The notes: generated by a model not told the origin, from the sequence alone. Numbered from the stretch's first letter, positions 42,502 to 49,866 are shown. The stretch is 64,000 bases of DNA from Candidatus Cloacimonadota bacterium (GCA_023228125.1 JALOBT010000009.1:1-64000); one strand, 5' to 3'. Numbers and translations are program-made.

Positions 42502-43133
42502 TTGCTGAATACCTCCTCTACTTTTTTCAGAGCGTCATCACTTAAGATGATGTAGCTGCTCTTCAGCACTTCGTAAGCATTCAGGGAATCTGCCGGACCT
42601 GTCATTACTTCAGGTAAATTGTTGAAGCTTTTGACGGTGGGAAGATGATGCCCATCGGTCACCAGTAGTACGCGTCCTCTTTCGGGGCTCACTTTGCTGA
42701 TGATCTCTTTGGCCTGCTTGGTGCTGGCTTGTTCGAATTTCAGGTTCTCGATCACAAAGATGCGTCCCTCACGGGCACGGTCTGTGAGCGCGACCTTGAG
42801 AGCCATACGTTTCTTCGTGCGCGGAATCGCCCGATGCCAATCCTTAGGCAGGATGGCAAAGGCAATACCACCACCCACCCGGATAGGTGAACGGCGGGTA
42901 CCCACGCGGGCATTACCGGTGCCTTTCTGCTTGAAAAGCTTGCGGGTACTGCCCTGGGTCATGGCTCTGTTCTTCTTTTGTACGGTGCCCTGACGCTGAT
43001 TACCAAGATACATGGTGATCACTTCGTGCAAAAGCACTTTGGGCGAATTTACATCGACGTCAAATACGGAAAGAGGAAGTTCCACCTCACCGATCAGCTC
43101 GCCTTGGATATTGAATTTCTTTGCTTTAACCAT
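42498..43133 (-). CDS. rplD: 50S ribosomal protein L4
   Basis: 211 aa. RQGTVQKKNRAMTQGSTRKL, the tunnel-loop region GTGNARVGTRRSPIRVGGGI, and the C-terminal domain (VLLVTDGHHLPTVKSFNNLP). In E. coli, L4 represses its own operon through the S10 leader; whether the different leader here responds to L4 is open. Confidence 0.97.
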   Translation of the reverse strand: MVKAKKFNIQGELIGEVELPLSVFDVDVNSPKVLLHEVITMYLGNQRQGTVQKKNRAMTQGSTRKLFKQKGTGNARVGTRRSPIRVGGGIAFAILPKDWHRAIPRTKKRMALKVALTDRAREGRIFVIENLKFEQASTKQAKEIISKVSPERGRVLLVTDGHHLPTVKSFNNLPEVMTGPADSLNAYEVLKSSYIILSDDALKKVEEVFSK

Positions 43134-43144
43134 TACATTTCCCC

Positions 43145-43777
43145 TTATCTTTCCTTGTGTATAATGACCAAGGAATTGCGATGGCCGGGTACGGCACCCT
43201 TTACCATGACCAGATTCCGCTCGGTATCCACTTTTGCCACGATCAAATGACGCGTGGTGTTATTGGTATTACCATGCTGCCCCGCCATCTTCGTGCCTTT
43301 AAACACGCGTGAGGGCTGAGCACACTGACCGATAGAACCACCACCACGGAAAGATTCATGTGAACCGTGAGTAGCGATAAAACCAGCGAAACCATGACGT
43401 TTCATCACACCGGTGAAGCCGCATCCTTTGGATTTGGCACTTACACTTACGGTTTCGCCTTTGCCAAATAGATCGGCCTTCAGCTCGTCGCCGGTCTTGT
43501 AATCTTCAAAGAGCTGCCCATAATTGGGACGAAATTCTTTTACATGACGGAAGTTGGGACTGCCGTGCTTTTTAAAATGTCCCAGCATGGGTTTTGAGAC
43601 CTTCTTTTCAGGGATCTCTTCATAGCCCACCTGGATCGCTTCATAACCATTGTCTGCGATTGTGCGTCTGCAGATCACTTTGCAAGGACCGGCCTGGATT
43701 ACAGTAACTGGAATCACTTTGCCGCTCTCGTCAAAAATCTGCGTCATACCTATTTTCTTTCCGATTAGTCCGATCAT
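43145..43777 (-). CDS. rplC: 50S ribosomal protein L3
   Basis: 210 aa. GLIGKKIGMTQIFDESGKVI, RHGFAGFIATHGSHESFRGG and GTKMAGQHGNTNNTTRHLIV (modified-Gln region) are diagnostic. Early assembly protein near the peptidyl transferase centre. 2-nt gap from rpsJ. Confidence 0.97.
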   Translation of the reverse strand: MIGLIGKKIGMTQIFDESGKVIPVTVIQAGPCKVICRRTIADNGYEAIQVGYEEIPEKKVSKPMLGHFKKHGSPNFRHVKEFRPNYGQLFEDYKTGDELKADLFGKGETVSVSAKSKGCGFTGVMKRHGFAGFIATHGSHESFRGGGSIGQCAQPSRVFKGTKMAGQHGNTNNTTRHLIVAKVDTERNLVMVKGAVPGHRNSLVIIHKER

Positions 43778-43779
43778 GC

Positions 43780-44106
43780 TTAGCTCCTGGTATTTGCTTT
43801 GATCTCTACATGGACACCGGCCGGCAAACTCAGCTTTTTGAGAGCGTTTGTAGTCTGCTGGGTAGGGTTCATAATATCGACCAAACGTTTGTGAACCAAC
43901 ATTTGGAATTGGTCTTGAGATTTCTTGTCGGCATGAGGTGAACGTAAAACCGTATATATTGTGCGATCTGTGGGAAGCGGGATCGGCCCAATTACCTTGG
44001 CGCCAGTGCTACGTGTGCTTTTCACTATTTCCGCGACAGATTCGTCCAATAAACGATGGTCATAAGCTTTCAACTTAATCCGAATTCGATTTTCCTGTTT
44101 ACTCAC
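43780..44106 (-). CDS. rpsJ: 30S ribosomal protein S10
   Basis: 108 aa from GTG 44106, chosen because GGAGG lies 5 nt upstream; the frame is open back to 44136 but no site exists there. RIRIKLKAYDHRLLDESVAE, GPIPLPTDRTIYTVLRSPHA and HKRLVDIMNPTQQTTNALKK are family marks. First gene of the S10 operon; also the NusB partner in antitermination. Its start overlaps the stop of a small leader ORF. Confidence 0.96.
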   Translation of the reverse strand: MSKQENRIRIKLKAYDHRLLDESVAEIVKSTRSTGAKVIGPIPLPTDRTIYTVLRSPHADKKSQDQFQMLVHKRLVDIMNPTQQTTNALKKLSLPAGVHVEIKANTRS

Positions 44107-44281
44107 TGGAACCTCCATTATTCGGGCAAAGTCCACCTGAATTGCACACTGAATGCTGCATGCAGCTCCGCTTCGCTATCGGATGGATATGCCTTTGTCT
44201 TTTTCTTGCTTTTTGCCGGCTACCGTTCACACGGCAGCCACCACGATACTCACCTGGAGTATCCTGATAGTAGGATATCAT
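44099..44281 (-). CDS. putative leader ORF of the S10 operon
   Basis: 60 codons. ATG 44281 is preceded by TAGGAGGAATA, one of the strongest ribosome-binding sites in the window, and the TAA (44101-44099) overlaps the rpsJ GTG by 8 nt, so rpsJ translation could be coupled to it. The product is basic and Cys/His-containing (RQKARKRQRHIHPIAKRSC), with no recognised family. It lies within the ~250-nt leader between promoter and rpsJ. It may be a real small protein, a regulatory leader peptide or chance; coding is unproven. Confidence 0.4.
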   Translation of the reverse strand: MISYYQDTPGEYRGGCRVNGSRQKARKRQRHIHPIAKRSCMQHSVCNSGGLCPNNGGSSE

Positions 44282-44330
44282 TATTCCTCCTAAAGAACTA
44301 TAAGCCCCTGCAAAATTTGGGACTTGTGCT

Positions 44331-44344
44331 TAGCACCTTGGTGC
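44331..44344. other. perfect palindrome near the 5' end of the S10 leader
   Basis: AGCACCTTGGTGCT, just downstream of the predicted transcription start of the S10 operon. A T-run follows on the plus strand only, with no plus-strand gene to terminate, so a 5' stabilising hairpin is more likely than a terminator. Confidence 0.4.
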
Positions 44345-44363
44345 TTTTTTACTATGTTTGTGC

Positions 44364-44392
44364 ATAAGAATTTAGCTATGCGAATCTGTCAA
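44364..44392 (-). promoter_or_regulatory. sigma-70-like promoter of the S10 operon
   Basis: Minus strand TTGACA (44392-44387), 17-nt spacer, TCTTAT (44369-44364). It predicts a leader of about 250 nt before rpsJ. Confidence 0.6.
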
Positions 44393-44843
44393 ATGTTTTT
44401 TTGCTTTATTTCAGTTGTTCCCCCCGATATTGCTCAAATCTGAGCATCCTTATTAGCGTTTGATTACTTCTTTCTATGTAAAAGAATCCAGACTAAGGGA
44501 GAATTCAGAAAAGTTATAATGAATGGGTAAAAAAGGCGATGTCGCCGTAGCGACATCCTATCCCTTTAAGCCATAGGCAAATGGGTTACAATGGGAAGAT
44601 AAGCTACCCCAGGATTAAGTCAAGGAATATTTTCTCAATAATATGAATAAACCTAAGCGACCTGCTGCCGATGACGATTAATTTCTTGTTCTCCTGTGAT
44701 AACTCTCAATTTTGGATGGCGGATAACTTGCAATTTGATCAGAAGCCAGAAAAGATCAAGAAAAGCTGTAGCTTGGCGGCCAGATCAAAAAGACAAGCCA
44801 AAACAGGCTTCGAATTGTTTTATGGCATCACAAAGGCCTGCAG
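44393..44843. other. intergenic region between sensor kinase and S10 operon
   Basis: No gene. It contains a GATGTCGC/GCGACATC palindrome (~44543-44562) and, at its right, the second copy of a ~110-bp dispersed repeat. Confidence 0.4.
44699..44812. repeat. ~110-bp dispersed repeat, copy I2
   Basis: Matches 24164-24275 at both ends (AACTCTCAATTTTGGAT; AGCTTGGCGGCCAGATCAAA...CAAAACAGG), with a diverged middle. Confidence 0.55.
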
Positions 44844-45734
44844 TTAAAGCGAAACTTTCCGAAGTCTGGCACTCATTATAGTGCCTGAGTTTGTGTTGCT
44901 ACTGATGAGCAGTTTACCCTTCATTTGCCCCAGATAATCAATACATAAGCCGATGCCAAAACCGGTTACAATCCCGGCAGAGTCATTTTTCTGTTTGTTA
45001 ACCGATAACAACGCAGCAACTTCAGATTTTGACATACCGGAGCCATGATCGCAAAAATCAACATAAATGTGCTTTTCATCTTCACGGATGATGATCTTAA
45101 TCTCAGAATCGCAAGGCGAAAACTTCAGCGCATTGTGCAGCAGGTTTCTGAATACGACCTGCAGGAAGGATGATTCTGCCAGCACGGCTTTGTCTTTATC
45201 GTCTGGAAGAATAACCTGGATATTTTTAAGATTGGCCATGTTTTTGTATAGCGAAACAGCGCTCTTCAACATGGGCATAAGGTCCACTTCAGCAAGAATC
45301 AGTTTTACTCCCGGCTGGCTGTTTTTGATCCAGAACAAAATATCATTGATGATCGCGATGGAGTTATCTGTGGAAACAGACATCTGTCCATGCAGCTCCG
45401 CTACTTCAGACTCGCTGAAGGAACCTGCAATAATCATCTTAATTGCCTGAGAAACGGACGATATGGGGCCTCTGATATCGTGCGCAATCACCGATACCAG
45501 TCCACTCAGAAAGCTCACGTTCTTCTGCATCTGAATATTGGCAGCATTGAGTTGTTTGGATTTTTGCGAGACAATCCGGTTCTTCTTGCTCAGTTCGATA
45601 TTGCTCAGGCGGTAATTTTCCGCATGCTGCTCTGTTTTCTTGCGGTAGAAATCAGCTTCGGATTGGGCCAGCATCAGCTTGGACTTCAAACTAACGGCTG
45701 TTTGGAGTTCAAGCCGGCTTGATAAACTATGCAT
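44844..45734 (-). CDS. sensor histidine kinase, probably truncated at the N-terminus
   Basis: 296 aa. A coiled-coil stretch (~20-75, SELQ-like heptads such as AQSEADFYRKKTEQHAENYR) leads to the phospho-acceptor H box VIAHDIRGPISSVSQ (~82-96), N box VFRNLLHNALKFS, G1 FCDHGSGMSKSE and G2 VTGFGIGLCIDYLG: a complete HisKA plus HATPase core. No membrane segment. The first ~20 codons (HSLSSRLELQTAV...) are encoded by arms of an inverted-repeat element, so an upstream sensor domain (perhaps TPR) has probably been lost. No response regulator is adjacent; the sigma-54 activator at 46703 has no receiver domain. Confidence 0.75.
   Translation of the reverse strand: MHSLSSRLELQTAVSLKSKLMLAQSEADFYRKKTEQHAENYRLSNIELSKKNRIVSQKSKQLNAANIQMQKNVSFLSGLVSVIAHDIRGPISSVSQAIKMIIAGSFSESEVAELHGQMSVSTDNSIAIINDILFWIKNSQPGVKLILAEVDLMPMLKSAVSLYKNMANLKNIQVILPDDKDKAVLAESSFLQVVFRNLLHNALKFSPCDSEIKIIIREDEKHIYVDFCDHGSGMSKSEVAALLSVNKQKNDSAGIVTGFGIGLCIDYLGQMKGKLLISSNTNSGTIMSARLRKVSL
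45677..45693. repeat. solitary arm of the E repeat family inside the kinase 5' end
   Basis: GCTTGGACTTCAAAC, an arm-like sequence within the first codons of the kinase frame, facing the left arm of element E3. Confidence 0.5.
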
Positions 45735-45773
45735 TTACAGTTAATTATACTGCCGGCTTGGACTTCAAACAGC
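45697..45773. repeat. 77-bp inverted-repeat element, copy E3
   Basis: 22-nt arms (45697-45718, 45752-45773; 20/22 complementary, GCTGTTTGGAGTTCAAGCC type) enclose a 33-bp AT-rich body. The kinase ATG lies inside it. Same design as E1 with a different outer arm and body. Confidence 0.8.
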
Positions 45774-45813
45774 AGGAGCAGTGGCTTGGACTTCAAACAG
45801 CACTGCAGTTCCA

Positions 45814-45881
45814 TATGAAGTCCAAAGAGCCCCAAAATAATTGGATATTTCGAAACCAGGAAAGGCTCTTTGAACTCCATA
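45814..45881. repeat. 68-bp inverted-repeat element, copy E4
   Basis: 18-nt arms (45814-45831, 45864-45881; 16/18 complementary, TATGAAGTCCAAAGAGCC) around a 32-bp body. A solitary arm (GGCTTGGACTTCAAACAGC) lies just before it at 45783-45801. Confidence 0.8.
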
Positions 45882-45920
45882 CGGAAGGAATCAAACAGCA
45901 GGAGCAGTGCAAAGTTTGGA

Positions 45921-45970
45921 TACGCACCAGCTGAAGCTGATGGAACGGCCGGATAAATCCAGCGTTACGA
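45921..45970. repeat. composite hairpin repeat, partial copy D
   Basis: Only the right end of the composite element: ACGCACCAGCTGAAGCTGAT, then GGATAAATCC and CAGCGTTACG. The second stem differs from the other copies but stays paired. Confidence 0.6.
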
Positions 45971-46110
45971 TGCGTTACGATGCTCTTGTGCACCAAGATA
46001 TCGAAGTAAAAGTGAATGTTCCTGGGTCGTTAGATAGTCGTTAGATAGTGGATGGTTTATCATGCAAATCCTATATGTGTTTGATCCCTTCTCCCTCTTT
46101 CCAAGGCGTC

Positions 46111-46183
46111 GATCATGTCTTTATCTACCGTTAATCAAGCGTTAAGAGTTAACGCTTGATTAACGGTAGATTAAGATATGATC
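46111..46183. repeat. 73-bp near-perfect palindrome with 35-nt arms
   Basis: Arms 46111-46145 and 46149-46183 match at 33 of 35 positions, the inner 22 perfectly (CTACCGTTAATCAAGCGTTAA...), with a 3-nt loop GAG. No T-tract. Confidence 0.9.
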
Positions 46184-46231
46184 AAGTGCCTCAAATGAGT
46201 AAGGAGGAGCCCAGAATGCTGGTTTATCCGG

Positions 46232-46270
46232 GGGATGAAAAAGTGGATGAAAAAGTTGGGGATGAAAAAG
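46232..46270. repeat. short tandem repeat GGATGAAAAAG
   Basis: Three imperfect units of about 12-15 nt (GGGGATGAAAAAGT, GGATGAAAAAGTTG, GGGATGAAAAAGG). Confidence 0.6.
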
Positions 46271-46283
46271 GCTCTCTTTGTCG

Positions 46284-46351
46284 CTTGAAGTCCAAAGTGC
46301 CGCTAAGCTTATGGTAAATTGATAGTTATCTTAGGCACTTTGAACTCCAAG
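46284..46351. repeat. 68-bp inverted-repeat element, copy E2
   Basis: 18-nt arms (46284-46301, 46334-46351) and a 32-bp body identical to that of E1 (14833-14864) in reverse orientation, 31 kb away. Confidence 0.85.
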
Positions 46352-46395
46352 GCTCACACGATCCGCCCGATCTGTGTTCTATCATCATCATAATT

Positions 46396-46532
46396 CATAT
46401 GCAGGGCTTGGGTTTTCGCCTTGGGTTTTCGCCCAAAACCCCTACAACCCATATATGCAGGACTTGGGCTTGGGTTTTCGCCTTGGGTTTTCGCCCAAAA
46501 CCCCTACAACCCACATAGGCAGGGCTTGGGGA
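46396..46532. repeat. direct tandem repeat, ~60-bp unit, two and a half copies
   Basis: Unit: TGCAGGRCTTGGG, then CTTGGGTTTTCGCC twice, then CAAAACCCCTACAACCCA. Each unit also contains a GGGTTTTCGCCC-AAAACCC inverted repeat. The 77-codon frame running over it is taken as non-coding. Confidence 0.8.
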
Positions 46533-46584
46533 GAGGAATTGAACGGTCTCAAAAGCGCTGTCCTGCGCTATGGGAAAATATTAC

Positions 46585-46613
46585 TTGACTTCAATCAGCT
46601 TAAATAGAATTGT
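46585..46613 (+). promoter_or_regulatory. weak candidate promoter of the sigma-54 activator gene
   Basis: TTGACT (46585-46590), 17-nt spacer, AATTGT (46608-46613), about 90 nt before ATG 46703. Confidence 0.35.
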
Positions 46614-46702
46614 ATCTTTAAGTGATAATAAGACTAATAGAATAGCAAGCAGAAGCCCAAGGGAGTGAAGATGATTCAAGCTTATTCGAGCAAGGACCGA
46701 TC

Positions 46703-48961
46703 ATGAGTTCTGGCGAATCTAAATTTAGTTTATACCAGCTTATCTTAAATCAAGTGCTGAACTTTTACCGCAAGGGAAAGTTAGACGAAGCAGAGCAGAG
46801 TCTGGGGCAAATGCGGGATATTATCGGAGCTTCTCAGCATCCTGAGGACTTGGGATTCTTATGCTATCTGGAGTTTTATCGCTCTTTTTGTGCCCAGGAT
46901 TACCCTCCGGCTTTGCTGGCTCTGGATCAAGCTGAACTTCACTTCGACAAACTGGATTCCCCCTCCAGATCAGTTTTAATCCGGCATTACCGGGCTTTTA
47001 CCTATTTCAGCATGAAAGAGTATGAAGAGGCTGCCACGCTATACCGGCTGGCCTTGGATAACATGGATGAAAGCGTGGATATTAGCACCCGCTGCTCTGT
47101 GCTGAACAATCTCGGCGAATGCTATACATATCTGGGAAAATTCCATCTGGCTCTGGAGTATTGCTATAGGGCCATGAAGCTCAGGGTGGAGCATGAGCTG
47201 CCTGGGATAGGATCTTCCTGCTACAATCTGGCTATCATATATACTGAATTGCAGGAATACGAGCGGAGTATCGAGTTTGGCAACCAGGCCCTGGAGCTGT
47301 TCAGGAAAGACCCTGATACGCGGAATTTGGCCAAAATCTTGAACGTTCTGGGCATTGCCTACGCCTCTATCGGAGATTATGCGCAGGGTTTACTCTGTTT
47401 CAAGGAATCCTTGCAAATCCGGGAAGAGAACCAGGAGAATACGGCTGTTGCTCTGGTCTTGAATGGAATCGGCAACCTGCATTATCAACAGGAAGATTAT
47501 GCCAATGCCCTGCTATATCACAAAAGAGCTCTTGAGATCAGGCAAACACTCAGTGATAGCGACTATGTTGCCAGCTCCCTGCTCAATCTGGGCAAGACCA
47601 GTCTAAAGCTTGCGCAGCCGCAGGAGGCGATGCACTATCTTCAGCAGACGCTGGCTTGCGAGATCAAGCGTCCAGTGATACTTGCCGATGTCTATCACTA
47701 TCTATCCAAAGCCTTTGCTGCTTTGGGAGACGCGCCGCAAGCGCTGGACTATCAGAACGAATATCTGAGCCAAATCAAGACGCTGTGGGAAGAAGAAAAA
47801 TCAGCCAACCTGGCCGAAATGAAAACCAAATTGGAGCTCGATAAACGTGAACAAGAGCTTAAGCATATCCGCATAAAGAACATCGCCCTGGAAGAAAAGA
47901 ACCTGCTGATCGAAAGTCAAAAAGCCGCTCTGGAAACTACCCTGGCAGACCTGCACAAGAGTGAGCTGAAGCTGTCCTTTGTAAAAAAGGAATTGTCTCA
48001 GCATATCGATTTCAACCGGATTGTAGGGGTGAGCGAGGCGATGAAGAATATCCTGGAACTCATGCAAAAGGTAGCCTATACAGACGATACCTCCGTCTTG
48101 ATCACCGGCGAAAGCGGCACGGGAAAAGAGCTGGTGGCGCGTGGCATCCACGAGATGAGTTCACGTAAAAGCCATTATTTCTATGCCGTGAATGCCTCTG
48201 CGGTATCATCCACCCTGTTTGAAAGCGAATTCTTTGGGCACGAGAAAGGAGCTTTTACCGGCGCAGATTCCATGAAGCCAGGCTGGTTTGAAGTCGCCAA
48301 TAACGGCACCCTATTTCTGGACGAAATCGGTAATATGCCAGTTGATCAGCAAATCAAGCTGCTGCGCGCTTTGGATGGCAGGAATATCATCCGCGTAGGT
48401 GCAAAAAGGGAAATAGCCGTGAATATCAGGGTGATCTCGGCTACGAATGTAAACCTGGCGGAATTGATCGAACAAAAAGCTTTCCGTTCCGATTTGTATC
48501 ACCGCCTGGCCGTATTCGTGATCAATATCCCTCCCCTGCGAGAACGCAAAGAAGATATTCCAGTGCTTACAGAGCACTTCGTGCGCGCTTATCAGCAAAA
48601 GCTCAAGAAGAAGGTCCTGCGCATTGATCCTGAGGTATATAGCACGCTCTCCCGCTACCATTTTCCGGGTAATGTAAGGGAACTGGCCAATATGGTGGAA
48701 AAAGGCATGATCATGTGCGATAGCCAATGTCTGCAGCTCAAGCACTTTACCTTGCATGATGACAAAGCCGAGGCAATTGTAGCAGATTCCGCTATCTACC
48801 CCTTGCGGGAGCTGGAAAAGACCATGCTGATCAAAGCCCTGCTGAGCACTGGATTCAATCAGGCAAAAGCAGCAAGCCTTTTGGGAATCTCCGCCAAAGG
48901 TGTGGAGCGCCGGGTCCATAAATTCAAAATCAAGAAAGGAGATTACATCATCGGTTCCTAA
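46703..48961 (+). CDS. TPR-containing sigma-54-dependent transcriptional activator
   Basis: 752 aa. Residues ~10-360 are tetratricopeptide repeats (SVLNNLGECYTYLGKFHLAL, LAKILNVLGIAYASIGDYAQ, ALVLNGIGNLHYQQEDYANA, SSLLNLGKTSLKLAQPQEAM). A coiled coil (~375-435) leads to an AAA+ domain: Walker A GESGTGKE (~472-479), the sigma-54-contacting loop HEKGAFTGAD, Walker B NGTLFLDEIG and the arginine fingers near FRSDLYHRLAVF. The C-terminal Fis-type helix-turn-helix is QAKAASLLGISAKGVERRVH. There is no receiver domain, so the input is probably protein or ligand binding to the TPRs. The sigma-54 promoter at 49236 is a natural target. Confidence 0.93.
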   Translation: MSSGESKFSLYQLILNQVLNFYRKGKLDEAEQSLGQMRDIIGASQHPEDLGFLCYLEFYRSFCAQDYPPALLALDQAELHFDKLDSPSRSVLIRHYRAFTYFSMKEYEEAATLYRLALDNMDESVDISTRCSVLNNLGECYTYLGKFHLALEYCYRAMKLRVEHELPGIGSSCYNLAIIYTELQEYERSIEFGNQALELFRKDPDTRNLAKILNVLGIAYASIGDYAQGLLCFKESLQIREENQENTAVALVLNGIGNLHYQQEDYANALLYHKRALEIRQTLSDSDYVASSLLNLGKTSLKLAQPQEAMHYLQQTLACEIKRPVILADVYHYLSKAFAALGDAPQALDYQNEYLSQIKTLWEEEKSANLAEMKTKLELDKREQELKHIRIKNIALEEKNLLIESQKAALETTLADLHKSELKLSFVKKELSQHIDFNRIVGVSEAMKNILELMQKVAYTDDTSVLITGESGTGKELVARGIHEMSSRKSHYFYAVNASAVSSTLFESEFFGHEKGAFTGADSMKPGWFEVANNGTLFLDEIGNMPVDQQIKLLRALDGRNIIRVGAKREIAVNIRVISATNVNLAELIEQKAFRSDLYHRLAVFVINIPPLRERKEDIPVLTEHFVRAYQQKLKKKVLRIDPEVYSTLSRYHFPGNVRELANMVEKGMIMCDSQCLQLKHFTLHDDKAEAIVADSAIYPLRELEKTMLIKALLSTGFNQAKAASLLGISAKGVERRVHKFKIKKGDYIIGS

Positions 48962-49235
48962 AAAAGGACGATTCCGTCGCTAAGCCTTAGTTTGCCAATT
49001 TCTTGCCAAACTATTTTGCCTCTGCAACACACAGCTCTTCAATTACTTATTAGAATTTGATAAAAATAGTTTTGTAAGCCGGCCCTCTGCTCTCCATTTC
49101 TAAAGCCCCTGAAATACCGCAAAAATAAGCATAATCGACGCAACAAGACGATTTCGTCGCTATTTATTAGCTTTTCCCCCGATAATATCCACAGCCTCAA
49201 GAGCTAATCATCTGCTAAACTTGCCTTTATCTCTT
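48962..49235. other. intergenic region upstream of the sigma-54 promoter
   Basis: No gene. Two 16-nt repeats, GACGATTCCGTCGCTA (48968-48983) and GACGATTTCGTCGCTA (49147-49162), each a small palindrome, are spaced ~180 bp apart. They could be enhancer-type operators for the activator gene just upstream. Confidence 0.4.
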
Positions 49236-49250
49236 TGGCACAGTAATTGC
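49236..49250 (+). promoter_or_regulatory. sigma-54 (-24/-12) promoter
   Basis: TGGCACAGTAATTGC: GG at 49237-49238 and GC at 49249-49250 with exactly 10 bp between, near-perfect to TGGCACG-N4-TTGC. The predicted start near 49262 leaves the ribosome-binding site AAGGAG (49264) almost at the 5' end. Confidence 0.8.
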
Positions 49251-49275
49251 GATCTGATAGGGCAAGGAGCCAATG

Positions 49276-49623
49276 ATGAAATTACTTATTATTCACCCAG
49301 AGCGATTGACAGAGGAAGACATAGCCCAGTTTGGCGCAATGACAGACACGAGCGTGCATTTGGCCGTGAGTCTGAGCGATGCCAAAAGGTTGATCTCGAT
49401 AGGCATCATAGATGTGATAGCCACTATGTTAGACTCGAAACAAGAGTTTGATTTCTTCACCAAGTCATTTGATAGCCAGCAGTTATCCAAGTGGGTAATC
49501 GGACTGGCGGATGAGGATACCCTGTCTCTAAGCTATGGTTCAAATGTGCATTTGGTGAATTCAATCCCTTCATTGATCAACACAGTGAAGCAGTTCACGA
49601 TGAAGACGGATTGGGCACAATGA
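49276..49623 (+). CDS. small hypothetical protein, receiver-like fold possible
   Basis: 115 aa from the second of two ATGs (49273/49276; AAGGAG at 49264). Alternating strand/helix pattern (KLLIIHPERLTEEDIAQFGA, VHLAVSLSDAKRLISIGIID, VIATMLDS, KWVIGLADEDTLSLSYG, NSIPSLINTVKQF) resembles a response-regulator receiver, but the phospho-acceptor aspartate and the acidic pair after strand 1 are not evident, so at most a pseudo-receiver. No signal peptide. Sits behind a sigma-54 promoter downstream of the activator gene, so it is probably controlled by it. Function unknown. Confidence 0.6.
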   Translation: MKLLIIHPERLTEEDIAQFGAMTDTSVHLAVSLSDAKRLISIGIIDVIATMLDSKQEFDFFTKSFDSQQLSKWVIGLADEDTLSLSYGSNVHLVNSIPSLINTVKQFTMKTDWAQ

Positions 49624-49866
49624 CTTGCCGCAATCATCAATTCAAACAAAAACAAATAAAGAAGGAGAACAAAACCATAGTTATGCCACACAAGCCGTTG
49701 ACTTACCCACTTTCTATCTTTTATGCACGGATGCTGCATAGCCTTCCGCAAAACTTGGAAGCTATCGGCCACATCGTTTTGTGTTTTTCGTTATCTTACG
49801 CTACTGACCTGAGCAGGCCAGGGCATCTGCTCTATATCAACCCTATAAAAACATAAGGAGAATCTT

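Noticed and set aside
45677..45881. Possible CRISPR array (32-bp bodies between similar repeats)
   Set aside because: The repeats alternate in orientation, differ between units, and pair with each other; no cas gene; spacing is irregular.
46374..46607. 77-codon ORF with repeated G-F-S-P-x-T-P-T
   Set aside because: Product of the 60-bp tandem repeat, with no start signal.
49611..49856. 81-codon ORF between the sigma-54-controlled gene and the secreted protein
   Set aside because: Its start overlaps the previous gene, the nearest AAGGAG is too far from the internal ATG, and no family features are seen.
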